Source of the DNA: Halomarina pelagica
GTDB taxonomy: Archaea; Halobacteriota; Halobacteria; Halobacteriales; Haloarculaceae
Assembly: GCF_024228315.1 (NCBI RefSeq)
Contig: NZ_CP100454.1
Span: forward strand, 186,001-250,000
Length of the DNA: 64,000 nt
Direction: 5' to 3'
The notes under the pieces were generated by a model, which was not told where the DNA came from, made no database searches, and was given only the letters and a program-made list of their open reading frames with translations. Positions 8,247 through 18,004 of this stretch are shown piece by piece. Within the stretch, counting starts at the first letter, position 1; each line of letters begins with the position of its first letter. Made by a program: the position numbers and the translations under genes.

Positions 8247-9914
8247 CTATTCCCGTATATTTTTGCTCGAGATAGGGGACTCGTTTGCAATAGAGAGTGA
8301 TTCCAGTTCGACGTTCGAGAGATAGGTCGTAACGATGTTCTCCTCCGTTACGGCTAAAATCCGTTCTGCGTCTCGCTGTTCAAGGGCCGGAGTTGCCGAG
8401 GAGTGGCGGTCTCGTACAATATCAATCTCCTCCTGGAGGGGTTTTGCGATCTCGTTGAGTTCTCGCTCAATTTGCTTTTCGCCTCGCTCTGGTGGGCCAG
8501 ACAGATAACTCCCGATAACGACGGCTAATAGCGCCAACGTGAACGCCGGTAATAGTTCGTAGATATCGAAGACCATGAATGGCCCACCCGACAGTTGATT
8601 CCACACAATCGTCGTAACGAGACCCGTCACCATCCCTGCAATCACACCTGTGCCCGTTGTTTTCTTCCAATACACAGACATCACGAGGGCGGGGCCAAGT
8701 CCTGCGCCGAGTCCTGCCCATGCGAACAATATCGTCGTATGAACTGAGCCAGGCGTGATCCACGCCCATGCTGCGGCGAGTACACCGATACCTAGGACGG
8801 CTACCCTATTCGCAAGGAGAACACTCTGATCACTGGCGTCCTGATTGATGATTCCACTATATACGTCTTCACCGAACGCACTCCCCGCAACGAGCAATTG
8901 GGAATCAGCAGTGCTCATTATAGCAGCAACGCCTCCTGCGAGGAGAAACCCTGCAAGCCACGGCGGAAGTGTTTCGAGAATCATCATTGGCGCAATCAAG
9001 TCCTGATTCTCAACACCGGGGAGCATGACGACACCTCCGAGGGCGATTATCGGAATACCGATCAACGCAATTAACATAAACACAATGGCGACGACCATCG
9101 CATATCCGGCTTTCGAGGGGCGTGCCATTCCCATGTATCGTACAACACCATGAGGTTGACCCAGTCCACCAAGCGCAATCACTGCGATAGTTGAGAAGAT
9201 CAGGAACTCATACGGTGTTCGTCCACCGGTGAACGAGGTCATATTTTCTGATGCAGCGTTATTGAATTGGGTCATCAATTCGGTTGGTCCGCCAACCGCA
9301 ATCAGTACGGCTATAGGAACGACGATGGCGAACGCCGTCATCAACAGAGCTTGAAGTACGTCCGTGTATGAGGAGGCAGTGAACCCGCCCATGACCGTAT
9401 AGATGACAACGATACCGAGTGCGATCAGGAATCCGACATCGTAGGAGAGATCAAATCCCACGGCAATTGCACTCGCTGCAGCAAGTAGCTGTCCAGCGAT
9501 ATAACCCGTCATGAAGATTCCAATGACAAGTGTACTTGTTAGCCGAATAAGATGACGACTATCTCCGTGTCTTGCTGATAAAAATCCAGGTATGGTTAAC
9601 GATTTCAGAACACGTGAATACCGCCCGATACGTTTCGCCAGAATCCCCCACGTTACAATGCCGAGTGGAATCTGCCAAACCATCCACCAGAGTGACGAAA
9701 CCCCGTTTGCGTAAATTAACGCCGGGAATCCTACAACCAACCAGCCACTCCACAAACTCGCTTGTTCGCTGAGCGCTGCACTGAATAGGTTTAATTTCCG
9801 TCCGCCAAGGAGATAGTCCGATGCGGTCTCAGTAAGTCTCCCCCCATATGCACCAATGAGAAGGAGTGCGATCAGGTAAATCGCAAACTCCACATAAATA
9901 ATGGTGCTAACCAT
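8247..9914 (-). CDS. Sodium:solute symporter (SSS family, PutP-like)
   Basis: A 555-aa polytopic transporter with about 13 membrane segments. It resembles the SSS family, which couples Na+ entry to uptake of proline, pantothenate, acetate or similar solutes. Family features are the N-terminal YLLGGRKLN, WSGWLVVGFP, the internal VIYTVMGGFTASSYTDVLQ block and STADSQLLVAGSAFGEDVY. A hydrophilic tail of about 90 residues follows the last membrane helix. I chose ATG 9914 because it overlaps the stop of the upstream small gene by 8 bases (ATGGTTAG), a sign of translational coupling. An upstream in-frame start at 9953 would lie inside that gene. Confidence 0.9.
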   Translation of the reverse strand: MVSTIIYVEFAIYLIALLLIGAYGGRLTETASDYLLGGRKLNLFSAALSEQASLWSGWLVVGFPALIYANGVSSLWWMVWQIPLGIVTWGILAKRIGRYSRVLKSLTIPGFLSARHGDSRHLIRLTSTLVIGIFMTGYIAGQLLAAASAIAVGFDLSYDVGFLIALGIVVIYTVMGGFTASSYTDVLQALLMTAFAIVVPIAVLIAVGGPTELMTQFNNAASENMTSFTGGRTPYEFLIFSTIAVIALGGLGQPHGVVRYMGMARPSKAGYAMVVAIVFMLIALIGIPIIALGGVVMLPGVENQDLIAPMMILETLPPWLAGFLLAGGVAAIMSTADSQLLVAGSAFGEDVYSGIINQDASDQSVLLANRVAVLGIGVLAAAWAWITPGSVHTTILFAWAGLGAGLGPALVMSVYWKKTTGTGVIAGMVTGLVTTIVWNQLSGGPFMVFDIYELLPAFTLALLAVVIGSYLSGPPERGEKQIERELNEIAKPLQEEIDIVRDRHSSATPALEQRDAERILAVTEENIVTTYLSNVELESLSIANESPISSKNIRE

Positions 9915-10068
9915 GATCGGCACTCCTCTCGGAACTAGACTCCTCTTGGGCACTTCTTAGAACCGTTTCATCAGATTCGTGGAAGTAGTACACGTACAGC
10001 AATGCAGTGCCAAGCCACACTACGATGTTCGCTCCGAAGAAAAGCAGTAGTTCGGTCCATGTCAGCAT
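9907..10068 (-). CDS. Small membrane protein partner of the SSS symporter
   Basis: 53 aa: one hydrophobic helix (LLLFFGANIVVWLGTALLY) followed by a charged Ser/Glu-rich tail. It is the first gene of a two-gene unit and overlaps the symporter start by 8 bases. Small one-helix proteins encoded just before SSS transporters are known in bacteria (YhdT with PanF) and are common in haloarchaea. A role in assembly or coupling is inferred. Confidence 0.7.
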   Translation of the reverse strand: MLTWTELLLFFGANIVVWLGTALLYVYYFHESDETVLRSAQEESSSERSADHG

Positions 10069-10091
10069 AACTCGGACTATCCATTAGACCA

Positions 10092-10104
10092 CGAAATAAT
10101 TTCG
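10092..10104. promoter_or_regulatory. Palindrome upstream of the SSS operon
   Basis: CGAAATAATTTCG is a perfect palindrome (6-bp arms, one central base). It is 24-36 bases before the ATG of the small membrane protein, overlaps the expected TATA position and includes an AT-rich core. This fits an operator over the promoter. Confidence 0.45.
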
Positions 10105-10420
10105 GGTCGAACAGAGAATATTCGATTCTGATGGATTAACAGACGGGGGCTCGATCGACTCGTCTGAATGAATAGGGCAAAGAACGGCCGACACCCAACA
10201 TTTAATCATCATCTATCAGAGGGACGTACTGCCAGCTAAAAACCACAATGAGGTCGATTTGAATTCGATCATGTTTTTCGCAGCCCAATCCCTCTAATCA
10301 CGGACCTGATAGCGATCGTTAGCTGCAGTATCCTGTAGGGAGGGTTCAATCTCCGACCTAATGAATCGGGATACGAAACTATCCCGTGGAGACCCACCGC
10401 CGGGATGAAAGCCACATCGG
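10105..10420. other. Intergenic region without a recognisable gene
   Basis: About 316 bases between the SSS operon promoter and the end of the M28 peptidase pseudogene. No gene or strong repeat seen. Confidence 0.5.
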
Positions 10421-12133
10421 CTACTCGGAGAACGGTTCGTTGAAGGCAGAGACCGGTTTGTTTCCGAGATTCAACACCATCTGTGCGAACGCGGTGATCT
10501 GCGCCCGCATCAGTGCGTAATCGTGGAACTCAGTCGTGACTACCTCGTCCGGGAAGCCGTAGCTCAACAGATAGTTCTCGCCGGTGATATACTGGATGAG
10601 TTCGGTCAGTTCAAGCCACTGATCACCAGCACCGAAGTAGAGAACCTCACTTGGAGGCACGAATAGGTGCTCGAACTGTTCGCCGAACGCGATACTCTCT
10701 TCGACCACCGCCTGACTGGAAGTGGTTGGGAGCAGCTGGAGCCCGGCATCGCCGGTCTGCTCAAAGGACCCGTCTGGCTGCTCGTTTCACTCCAATGCAC
10801 CGAGATGCTCCAGCTCGATCGCCGCGAGTACGTTCTCCTTCACCTCGTCTTTATGATCGTCAAGGTATGCCCGTAGTCCAGCGTTGTGTCGGGCGAAGTG
10901 ACCACCAGTGAGGATGACGCGAATCGTCACTGGTCGCCGTCCACGCGGCAACTGCCGGAAGTACTCGGCAAGCGCTAAAATTGCCACCGGCCCGTTGTCC
11001 TCGTTTGCGTTTGTACCGTCCGTATGCGTGCACAGGACGAGTTCCCGATCGGTAGGTGCAGGGATGACGCCAACGATGTTACGTGCGGTCGCCTGCTCGT
11101 CCACGGTTGCCTCAAGCCGGAGGCGTCCTGGAAGCGTCCCCCCGGCAGTGGCGAGCTCCTGTTTGAGCTGTCGTCCGGTGAATTGATCGACATACAATCC
11201 TGGGAGATCGGCGACGACACCTTCGAAGGGCGCATAGAGGTTGTTTGCAGCGTCCGGGCCGAACGGGAGGATCCCAACCATCCCTGCTGCATTCTGCGTT
11301 TCTAATGCGGCATGAATCTGAGGCACCGCGAGAAGTCCGGTGAACAAGGTCGGTGCGAGTGTCTCTGGAATCGAATCGTTCACGAAATAAAATTGCTCAC
11401 GGAGGGACGACAGGGAGATCTCCGGGAGGGGGACATCGACAACGACGATCTTGTCCGCTACGTCGTATGCCGAGATGGCCTCACCGATTGGCACCCCGTC
11501 AAGTACGACGGTCGTCCCATCGTTCGAGAGCCCTGGTAGATACGTGACTGGTGCATCGTGACCCTTAGGTCCGGTCGTTCCGGAATACGGGATATACCCT
11601 GCCACCGGAAGCGGAGCCGAATCGTCCGTTGGATCTAGGATGAGCGACCAGTCAGTTGGTTCCCAGCGAGTGAACGTGAACTCCTCGAGCGTCACATCGT
11701 CGACGCCCACCTCTCGCAGTCGCTGTGCTAAAAGATCAACGTAGTTCTCGTGTGCTCGGCTTCCAGGCGGCATGAACCCCTTGTTGAATTGTGCTTTCTC
11801 CGCGACCCACTCCTCTAGCTGTCCACTAGTGCTGCTTCAGTCGTGAATCGCTAGTTTCCAGTCCTCCGTGTCTCCCGTTTGAATCTAGCAGTTAACGGCT
11901 GAAGGCCCACTAGAGACGATCTGAGATTCGTCGACCGTCTTCGGGGCGTTGGTCTTTCTGTTCTCACTGGGGTTCGAGGCGTGGGCGGTACGAGAAGGAG
12001 GAAACCGCTCGCCGTCACCACGCGTTGCGAGATACGGCAGACCAGCGAATGCGCCGGTCTTGAGAACCGACCGTCGGGAATGAAGATCGTGTGGAATCGA
12101 TTCGTCGTCGATGTCATACTCGTCAGTCGTCAT
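10421..12133 (-). pseudogene. M28-family peptidase with Tat-type leader, inactivated by three in-frame stops
   Basis: One continuous minus-strand frame of 571 codons from ATG 12133 to the stop at 10421, broken only by three in-frame stops: TAG at 11885-11887, TGA at 11837-11839 and TGA at 10787-10789. The N terminus carries a twin-arginine-like leader (SRRSVLKTGAFAGLPYLA). The centre has a PA-like insert and an aminopeptidase core: LVLCTHTDGTNANEDNGPVA has the metal-binding H-x-D and N-E-D-N-G pattern, and IELEHLGALE would hold the glutamate ligand. The frame is intact downstream of every stop. Reversing C-to-T or G-to-A changes would restore CAG, CGA and TGG. This looks like a once-secreted zinc aminopeptidase decaying by point mutation. 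Confidence 0.85.
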
Positions 12134-12593
12134 CGGACGATTGTTAGTCGGCAACACATAACAAATAGATTTGCCTGACCGGACGTATCCTCGGAGATTC
12201 TGTAACGTCCAGTAGCACCGCAAAGAACAGATCACTGTTCACAAGTACCGATCGACCGAGACGGATCGTGCCTACTATTTGTCTCCGGTGCTCTCGTTCG
12301 TCTCATTCCCCGAGGCAACACTGAACGATCCCGCGAGTGAGGGATCGCCCTCAGACGCACCCGAGAAAGAAAGGTACGTCACGAACGAGGCGACAACTCA
12401 CATCGACAACCCACGTGGACAATCTATGTGCGGTTAGACACGCAGGTAGGTACGGTGTCCATGCCTTCGATAGCGGACTATGAAGGAAACAGAGTAAGAG
12501 GGAGAGACGGCCGTCCGAAACATCAAGACGTGTTGCCCAAAGAGTAAACCATCGCATCACCTGGCTGATCTACCCCTCTCCCCACGATCGCTC
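12134..12593. other. Intergenic region without a recognisable gene
   Basis: About 460 bases between the M28 pseudogene and the small wHTH-like gene. It has short AT-rich stretches that could be promoters, but no conserved frame or strong hairpin. Confidence 0.5.
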
Positions 12594-12824
12594 ATGGACC
12601 CCACTTCAACCCGACAGACACCGCTTGGCTCACTCGCAAGCGACGCACTTGCACACCTCGAATCACCTCTACAGATGACCGAAGGGATGCGCCCAGCGAT
12701 TGCACGTGAAATGCTGCGGGACCACGGATTCACCGAGGCGGAAGCGGATGTCGCGCTCACGCAATTGCTCAGTCGGGGCTATCTCTACGAGGTCGACGAC
12801 CGCCTCTATCTCACTCCGGGCTGA
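12594..12824 (+). CDS. Small winged-helix-like haloarchaeal protein
   Basis: 76 aa. The sequence EMLRDHGFTEAEADVALTQL followed by SRGYLYEVDDRLYLTP has the helix, recognition helix and beta-wing pattern of a small winged-helix domain. Similar short acidic proteins are common and uncharacterised in haloarchaea. It may bind DNA or act as an accessory domain. No operon partner is close. Confidence 0.65.
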   Translation: MDPTSTRQTPLGSLASDALAHLESPLQMTEGMRPAIAREMLRDHGFTEAEADVALTQLLSRGYLYEVDDRLYLTPG

Positions 12825-12986
12825 TGCCCGCGCCCCATGGACGGCGTTCTTACGCTCGTGCTCATCCGGAGGTTCCACCGACGCTCACCGACGATTTTTC
12901 GTTAGAGGGTGCAGGCTGATGTGAGCAAGTGCGGCGCGGGGAAACCTCCAATCTTGACACAGGACGTCGCTTTTACGTGACTGCAG

Positions 12987-13290
12987 GCGAGAAAGTCCCG
13001 CCCTTGAGGGCGGGGATGAATCGCCGTCATCGTCTGTTTCCGCTCGTCCCAACCGCTTACTACCCTGTCTGGCTGATGGGGTAGTAAGGCGGTCGGCGTC
13101 TGCCGGTGCGTTAGAGGGCAAGAACACGCCTGCGCAGGTGGCCACTGACGCCATCAGGACCGTCGAACAGGTAGGAAGGGGACGGTCCGAACCCAACGCC
13201 TGTGGAGACTGCGCTCTCTATGCCACGCACCGTGGTAAAAAAGCGCGTCGTGGAAGCAGGAAGCTCCGCCCTTCAGGGCGGGGTAGTTCA
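12987..13290 (+). mobile_element. IS605/IS1341 (TnpB)-type remnant with terminal hairpins
   Basis: A GC-rich stretch bounded by two similar hairpins: CCCGCCC-TTGA-GGGCGGG (12997-13014) and CCGCCC-TTCA-GGGCGG (13266-13281), the second followed by GGTAGTTCAC. A third hairpin lies between them, with 10-bp arms CTTACTACCC (13056-13065) and GGGTAGTAAG (13079-13088). Such hairpins mark the ends and guide-RNA region of haloarchaeal IS200/IS605 elements. A plus-strand frame (ALEGKNTPAQVATDAIRTVE, then PNACGDCAL) resembles the variable C-terminal tail of haloarchaeal TnpB proteins, but the catalytic part is missing. I read it as a deletion remnant. The assignment rests on motif memory, not an alignment. 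Confidence 0.5.
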
Positions 13291-13370
13291 CAACGTCGAA
13301 CAAGCCGTCAAACAGTGAAATCAGTCGCCCTCCGCGGATTCAGTGAAACCGTCGATAACCGAAACGCCCA

Positions 13371-14609
13371 CTACACGTTCGCCGGCTCCGGTGCTCGCCA
13401 CGCTATCGCAATGCCGCAGAGAGCGAGGCCTCCAGCGAGCGTGAACGCGGTATCGAATCCAGCCAGATCAACGACAACGCCGCCCGCGATCGGCGCGAGA
13501 AACGCTCCCGCTAGTCCGATACTCGTCTGGAACGCGACTGCTGTGGCGGCGACCCGCGGGTCGACGACCTCCCGGACGTACGTGAAGGACAATCCCAGCG
13601 TTAGCTGGACCGCAAATCCGGCGAGGAGCAAGAGCGCAACGAGAAGTGGGAGTGAGCGAAACCGAGTAAAGGCGAGCACGAGCGGGGCTGCAACGCAGAA
13701 CGAACCGAGGACGAGGGGCTGGCGGCGACCGCCAAAGACCCGATCGGACAGGAGCCCGCTACTGACCCGCGAGACGACACCAACTGCGGGGAACACTGCT
13801 ACTAAGAGGCCACTCACTGCGAGCGAGAGGCCAAGCTCCTCGGTGAGGTACGACGAGCCCCAGCTATTCACGAACAGGTACAGCGCGTAGCCGAGAAACC
13901 CGAGGAGCCCGACCAACCACACGTTCCGGTTTCGGAGTACTGCGCCGAACTCCGAAACCGAGGGCGCTTCTCCCCGACTCCGTCCAAGTCCCCGACTTGC
14001 TGGCCAGAACACGACCAGCCCGACCAGTACGACCCCGGTAAATGCGAGAAAGATAGCGGGCCACCCGAACTGCTCGGCTATGAGCGGGCCGAGTCCCTGC
14101 CCAAGAGCGAATCCGATCGGACCACTCGCGGTGAAGATACCGACTGCAGTCGCCTGATTCGCAGCGCTCACAGCCCGGCTCACCAGATCGATGCCGGCGT
14201 TCCAGACGACGACGTACGCAACGCCACCGAGCGCTCGCGATGCGATCACTGATCGATAGTCGCCCTGACGACCTGCGATCCAGCCCCAGCTCCCAGCGAC
14301 GAGGAGCGTAAGCACCGCAACTGCCATTGCGGTCCTGGAGTCCGTTCGATCGAGGACCGCGCCAGCCGGGAGGCTCGTAACGACCGCAGTACCGAACATT
14401 ATCCCGACGAGGAGGCCCGCGATGGTCGGACCGATGTTCAACGAGTCACGAATGATGGGGGTGACACTCGCCGGAACGATCTCATAGGCGGCTAGGCCCG
14501 TCGAGATGAGGCTCGCTCCGACGACGAGTCCCCACGTCGTCCGGTTATCCTGTGACGGTTCATCAAGGCTCGGGTCTACCGATCGGGTGTCGTTGGTCCG
14601 ATGAGTCAT
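13371..14609 (-). CDS. MFS transporter
   Basis: 412-aa major facilitator with about 12 membrane segments. The loop 2-3 motif appears as GAVLDRTDSRTAMAVAV, a version of G-x-x-x-D-R-x-G-R, with a counterpart in the second half (SGLLSDRVFGGRRQP). The start was placed at ATG 14609 (MTHRTNDTRS). The in-frame extension to 14789 is polar, non-conserved and overlaps the upstream regulatory region. No substrate can be assigned. The gene diverges from the large sensor-regulator gene. Confidence 0.85.
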   Translation of the reverse strand: MTHRTNDTRSVDPSLDEPSQDNRTTWGLVVGASLISTGLAAYEIVPASVTPIIRDSLNIGPTIAGLLVGIMFGTAVVTSLPAGAVLDRTDSRTAMAVAVLTLLVAGSWGWIAGRQGDYRSVIASRALGGVAYVVVWNAGIDLVSRAVSAANQATAVGIFTASGPIGFALGQGLGPLIAEQFGWPAIFLAFTGVVLVGLVVFWPASRGLGRSRGEAPSVSEFGAVLRNRNVWLVGLLGFLGYALYLFVNSWGSSYLTEELGLSLAVSGLLVAVFPAVGVVSRVSSGLLSDRVFGGRRQPLVLGSFCVAAPLVLAFTRFRSLPLLVALLLLAGFAVQLTLGLSFTYVREVVDPRVAATAVAFQTSIGLAGAFLAPIAGGVVVDLAGFDTAFTLAGGLALCGIAIAWRAPEPANV

Positions 14610-14863
14610 TAATCGAGAGGGGGAGTATCTGGTACGGAGGAATCGGGAATGGCTGTTTCGACCGCGACGATTCCCGATGATAGCGGTTCCTAGGTGTGCA
14701 TCGGCAGCATTGTCCCTGTAGGTTACATAACGAACCTCTTTGTCCTTTGGCGGTTTGATAATAAACCGACCATGCCCGTACGTCTCCACCTAGTACAGCA
14801 GATACGGATCAGATCTCGAAGCGACACGGGGGAGAACGTCCACCCGACACTAGCGTTCGAATA

Positions 14864-17743
14864 ATGGTGTCTTCTCCTACTATACTCGATTCGTCCTGTG
14901 TCTTGCTTGTCGGGGGGCGCGAGTGGATCGGGAGGTTCGCAGAGACGCTCGAGACCCGGACTGACGCGACTGTGCAAACGGTTAGAACCAAAGCAGAGGC
15001 GCTCGACATCGTCCGAATGAGGACACCGGACTGTCTCATTACAGAGTATATACTCGATGGGGCAACGGGCTTGGAACTCCTCAGAGAAATTCGCGACGAG
15101 ACGACCGCTCTTCCCGTGATAGTTGGTACCGCCTCCGGAAGCGAAGCGATCGCCAGTGAAGCCATCGGAGCCGGCGTTACCGATTACATCGCACTGACGG
15201 AATCGGCCCAACAGATAACCGAGGAGCTACTGGACCGGACCGCACGTTCGATCCGGTCTGCACGGCGGTCGGCCACCCAGCGGGAGCGCGCCAGACAGTT
15301 CGACGCGATCTTCAACGATTCGCGGACGGCGATGTGGGTGCTCGATTCGGATGGCTCACTCGCCCGTGTCAACCAGACGGCGCGCGAGATGATCGACGAG
15401 AACGTCGAAACGATCGTCGGCGAACCCTTTTGGATGCTTCCGTGGTGGTCGCAGGCGGACGCAACGAAGGCGGACGTGCGCCACCTCGTGGAAACCGTCC
15501 TGGACGGGACGTTCGGTCACGCTGTCGTTCCACAGTCGCCCCAGATCGAGAACGCTCGTATCATCGATCTTTCCGTTCGTCCCGTCGAGAACGAACGCGG
15601 GGATCTCGTCTCGATCCTCGTCGAAGGCGTCGACATCACTGAACGGGTCAACCTCGAACGCGATCTCCGCCGATCCGAGGAACTCCACCGCGTCACGCTC
15701 AACAACATGGCCGACACCGTCCTCATCACGGACGAGGACGGCGAGTACACCTACGTCTGTCCGAACGTGCACTTCATCTTCGGGTACACTGTGGACGAGA
15801 TTCGAGAGCGGGGGACAATCGACGACCTCCTCGATGAGGATCTCTTCGATCGGGCGGAGCTTGCGGAGAAGGGCGTTTTGAAAAACATCGAGTGTACGGC
15901 GACCGACAAAGCCGGGCGCGAGCACACACTCCTCGTCAATGTTCGTGAGGTGGCGATTCAGGACGGGACGCTCCTCTTCAGCTGTCGAGATATCACAAAA
16001 CGCAAACAACACGAGGAGGCACTCGCGACACTCCACGAGACTGCCCGCGATTTCCTCTACACCGAAACTCACCAGGAAATCGCTCAACACGTCGTCGACG
16101 ACACACCCAGCGTGCTCAATCTGGATGCAAGTGCGGTCTATCTCTTCGATGCCGATACCAACGATCTCCGACCCGCGGCCCACTCTGTGACGATGAGGGA
16201 GTTGAACGGCCCGCTCCCAACCGTGCACGCCGACGGCGAAACCCTCCCAAGCTATAGTTTCGTTGAGGATGAGCCACTGTTCTTCGACGATGTCCACGAC
16301 GCAGATAGACTCGAAAACAGAGCGACTGACCTCCGGAGTGCGACCTACATTCCACTCGGCAATCACGGTGTGTTCATCGCGGGCTCGAACCAAGTCGGTG
16401 CCTTCGACGATGTGACACGGGAACTGGCCGACCTGCTCGCGGCAACCGCTGAGGCAGCCCTCGACCGCGTCACGCGGGAGACACGACTCCGCGAGCAAGA
16501 CCGAACACTCCAAGAACAAAACGAGCAGCTGACCGCCTTGAATCGTATTAACGAGACGATTCGGGAGATCGATCAAGCCCTCGTGCAAGCGGAGACGCGC
16601 GAGGAAATCGACCACACAGTCTGTGAGCTGTTGACCGCCGATGATCGATTCCGATTTGCTTGGATCGGGACGGTCGATCCAACGACCGAGACCGTCGACC
16701 CCCGAACCTGGGCAGGAACTGAACAGGGGTATCTGGACAGCCAGTCGTTCCGAATTCAGGCATCAGGTACAGAACCGGCCGGCCAAACCGCGGCCACTGG
16801 CGACGTGACAATGGTATCGAACGTCGCCGCCGGTCTCCGCGACGAACAGTGGCGGAAGGACGCCATCTCTCGAGACTACCTTTCTGTGTTGAGCATTCCG
16901 CTCGTGTACAACGACCTCACACACGGTATATTGACGGTGTACGCACCGACCCGAGACGCGTTCGATGATACAGCGAAGGCAGTGTTGGCTGAACTCGGTG
17001 AAACCATCGCATCTGCGCTCAGTGCGATCGAGCGGAAGAACGCGCTGCTCACGACGGCTGTGACTCGCGTCGAGTTCGCTATCGACGACCCGACGTTCGT
17101 CCTCTCACGACTGGCCCAGGACGCAGCATGTACCATCTCGTATCAAGGAGGGGTCCAGCAATCCACAGAAGGTAGCTATGTGTTCGTGACCGTTGAAGGC
17201 GCGGCGGTGGATGATGTTACAGAAGCCGCCTCGCAGCTGGTCGCAATCGACGAGGTACAACGAATCAGCGCAGACGGTGAGGGTGGCGTCTTGCGGCTCC
17301 GGCTTACGCAGCCGTTTCTCGCCTTGGAGCTGGCCGATCACGGTGCCGTCTTTCGGGAGGCGACTGCTGATCCGACCACGACGACGCTCGTCATCGATAT
17401 TCCGGACAGTATTGACGTTCGAACGATCATGCAGCTCGTCCGCGAGACGTTCTCCACTATCGAACTCCGCTCGAAGCAGACACTCGATCAGTCGATCGAT
17501 CGTGACATCTATTCGGAGTTCCTCGAGAAGCTTACAGAGCGACAACTCGAGGTAATTCAAACGGCGTATTATAGCGGCTTCTTCGAGTCACCACGTGAGA
17601 GCACGGGTGAAGAGGTCGCGGAGACACTCGGAATTAGTCCGCCCGCCTTCTACAAGCATGCTCGCACCGTCCAGCGCAAACTGTTCGCCACGCTCTTCGA
17701 AGAGAACAACCTCTCGACCGCTGTACCTGCACAGACTGGTTAA
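14864..17743 (+). CDS. Multidomain PAS/GAF sensor with Bat-type (bacterioopsin-activator) HTH
   Basis: 959 aa, a cytoplasmic one-component regulator. Domains in order: receiver-like (about 8-130), PAS (about 150-265), PAS (about 270-385, with NNMADTVLITDEDGEYTYV), GAF (about 395-540), short coiled linker, GAF (about 565-715), Bat-associated domain (about 720-880), HTH_10 (about 895-950, LTERQLEVIQTAYYSGFF and SPPAFYKHARTVQRKL). The receiver is degenerate. The phospho-acceptor position has Glu61 (ITEYILDG), the acidic pair is replaced by GGRE, and the usual K-P is absent. It therefore cannot be phosphorylated normally. PAS/GAF ligands such as redox, light or small molecules are the likely input. 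Confidence 0.9.
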   Translation: MVSSPTILDSSCVLLVGGREWIGRFAETLETRTDATVQTVRTKAEALDIVRMRTPDCLITEYILDGATGLELLREIRDETTALPVIVGTASGSEAIASEAIGAGVTDYIALTESAQQITEELLDRTARSIRSARRSATQRERARQFDAIFNDSRTAMWVLDSDGSLARVNQTAREMIDENVETIVGEPFWMLPWWSQADATKADVRHLVETVLDGTFGHAVVPQSPQIENARIIDLSVRPVENERGDLVSILVEGVDITERVNLERDLRRSEELHRVTLNNMADTVLITDEDGEYTYVCPNVHFIFGYTVDEIRERGTIDDLLDEDLFDRAELAEKGVLKNIECTATDKAGREHTLLVNVREVAIQDGTLLFSCRDITKRKQHEEALATLHETARDFLYTETHQEIAQHVVDDTPSVLNLDASAVYLFDADTNDLRPAAHSVTMRELNGPLPTVHADGETLPSYSFVEDEPLFFDDVHDADRLENRATDLRSATYIPLGNHGVFIAGSNQVGAFDDVTRELADLLAATAEAALDRVTRETRLREQDRTLQEQNEQLTALNRINETIREIDQALVQAETREEIDHTVCELLTADDRFRFAWIGTVDPTTETVDPRTWAGTEQGYLDSQSFRIQASGTEPAGQTAATGDVTMVSNVAAGLRDEQWRKDAISRDYLSVLSIPLVYNDLTHGILTVYAPTRDAFDDTAKAVLAELGETIASALSAIERKNALLTTAVTRVEFAIDDPTFVLSRLAQDAACTISYQGGVQQSTEGSYVFVTVEGAAVDDVTEAASQLVAIDEVQRISADGEGGVLRLRLTQPFLALELADHGAVFREATADPTTTTLVIDIPDSIDVRTIMQLVRETFSTIELRSKQTLDQSIDRDIYSEFLEKLTERQLEVIQTAYYSGFFESPRESTGEEVAETLGISPPAFYKHARTVQRKLFATLFEENNLSTAVPAQTG

Positions 17744-17821
17744 ATAACGAACCCACATAGCGAGTAGCGGTTTGGTAGTTAACCATTCAATATTCCCTTA
17801 TACAGTTATTACGTTATGGTA

Positions 17822-17849
17822 GAGTGCCCTAGACAGTCTGTTGGCACTC
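17822..17849. promoter_or_regulatory. Inverted repeat upstream of the rubrerythrin-like/gdh operon
   Basis: GAGTGCC (17822-17828) and GGCACTC (17843-17849) are perfect 7-bp arms with a 14-base spacer, ending 9 bases before the ATG at 17859 and just downstream of an AT-rich TATA-like tract (about 17797-17818). It could be an operator near the transcription start or a leader hairpin. Confidence 0.4.
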
Positions 17850-17858
17850 AAACCAATC

Positions 17859-18002
17859 ATGAGAGACGTCAAAATTGCCCCCGACGAGGAACGTCCATAC
17901 GAGTGCTTCGAGTGTGGCAGCATCCTCATTGCAGAGAGTAACCCCGGCCAGTGTCCTGACTGTGGCGGACCGATGCGAAATCGACAGATGCCGCTCGAAT
18001 AA
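17859..18002 (+). CDS. Rubrerythrin-like zinc-ribbon small protein
   Basis: 47 aa. It has two CxxC knuckles: [13 protein letters not shown] and [12 protein letters not shown]. This is the rubredoxin-like domain of rubrerythrins, found alone as a small protein in many haloarchaea. It probably binds one zinc or iron. It ends 2 bases before the glutamate dehydrogenase ATG, so the two are co-transcribed. The function of the stand-alone form is not established. Confidence 0.8.
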   Translation: MRDVKIAPDEERPYECFECGSILIAESNPGQCPDCGGPMRNRQMPLE

Positions 18003-18004
18003 TC

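Noticed and set aside
13138..13890. A 250-codon plus-strand frame
   Set aside because: Its 3' two-thirds is antisense to the MFS transporter. Only the first 50 codons may be a TnpB tail.
15356..16615. A 419-codon frame on the minus strand within the sensor gene
   Set aside because: It is antisense to a well-supported PAS/GAF region, has no conserved motif and reflects GC-rich codon bias.
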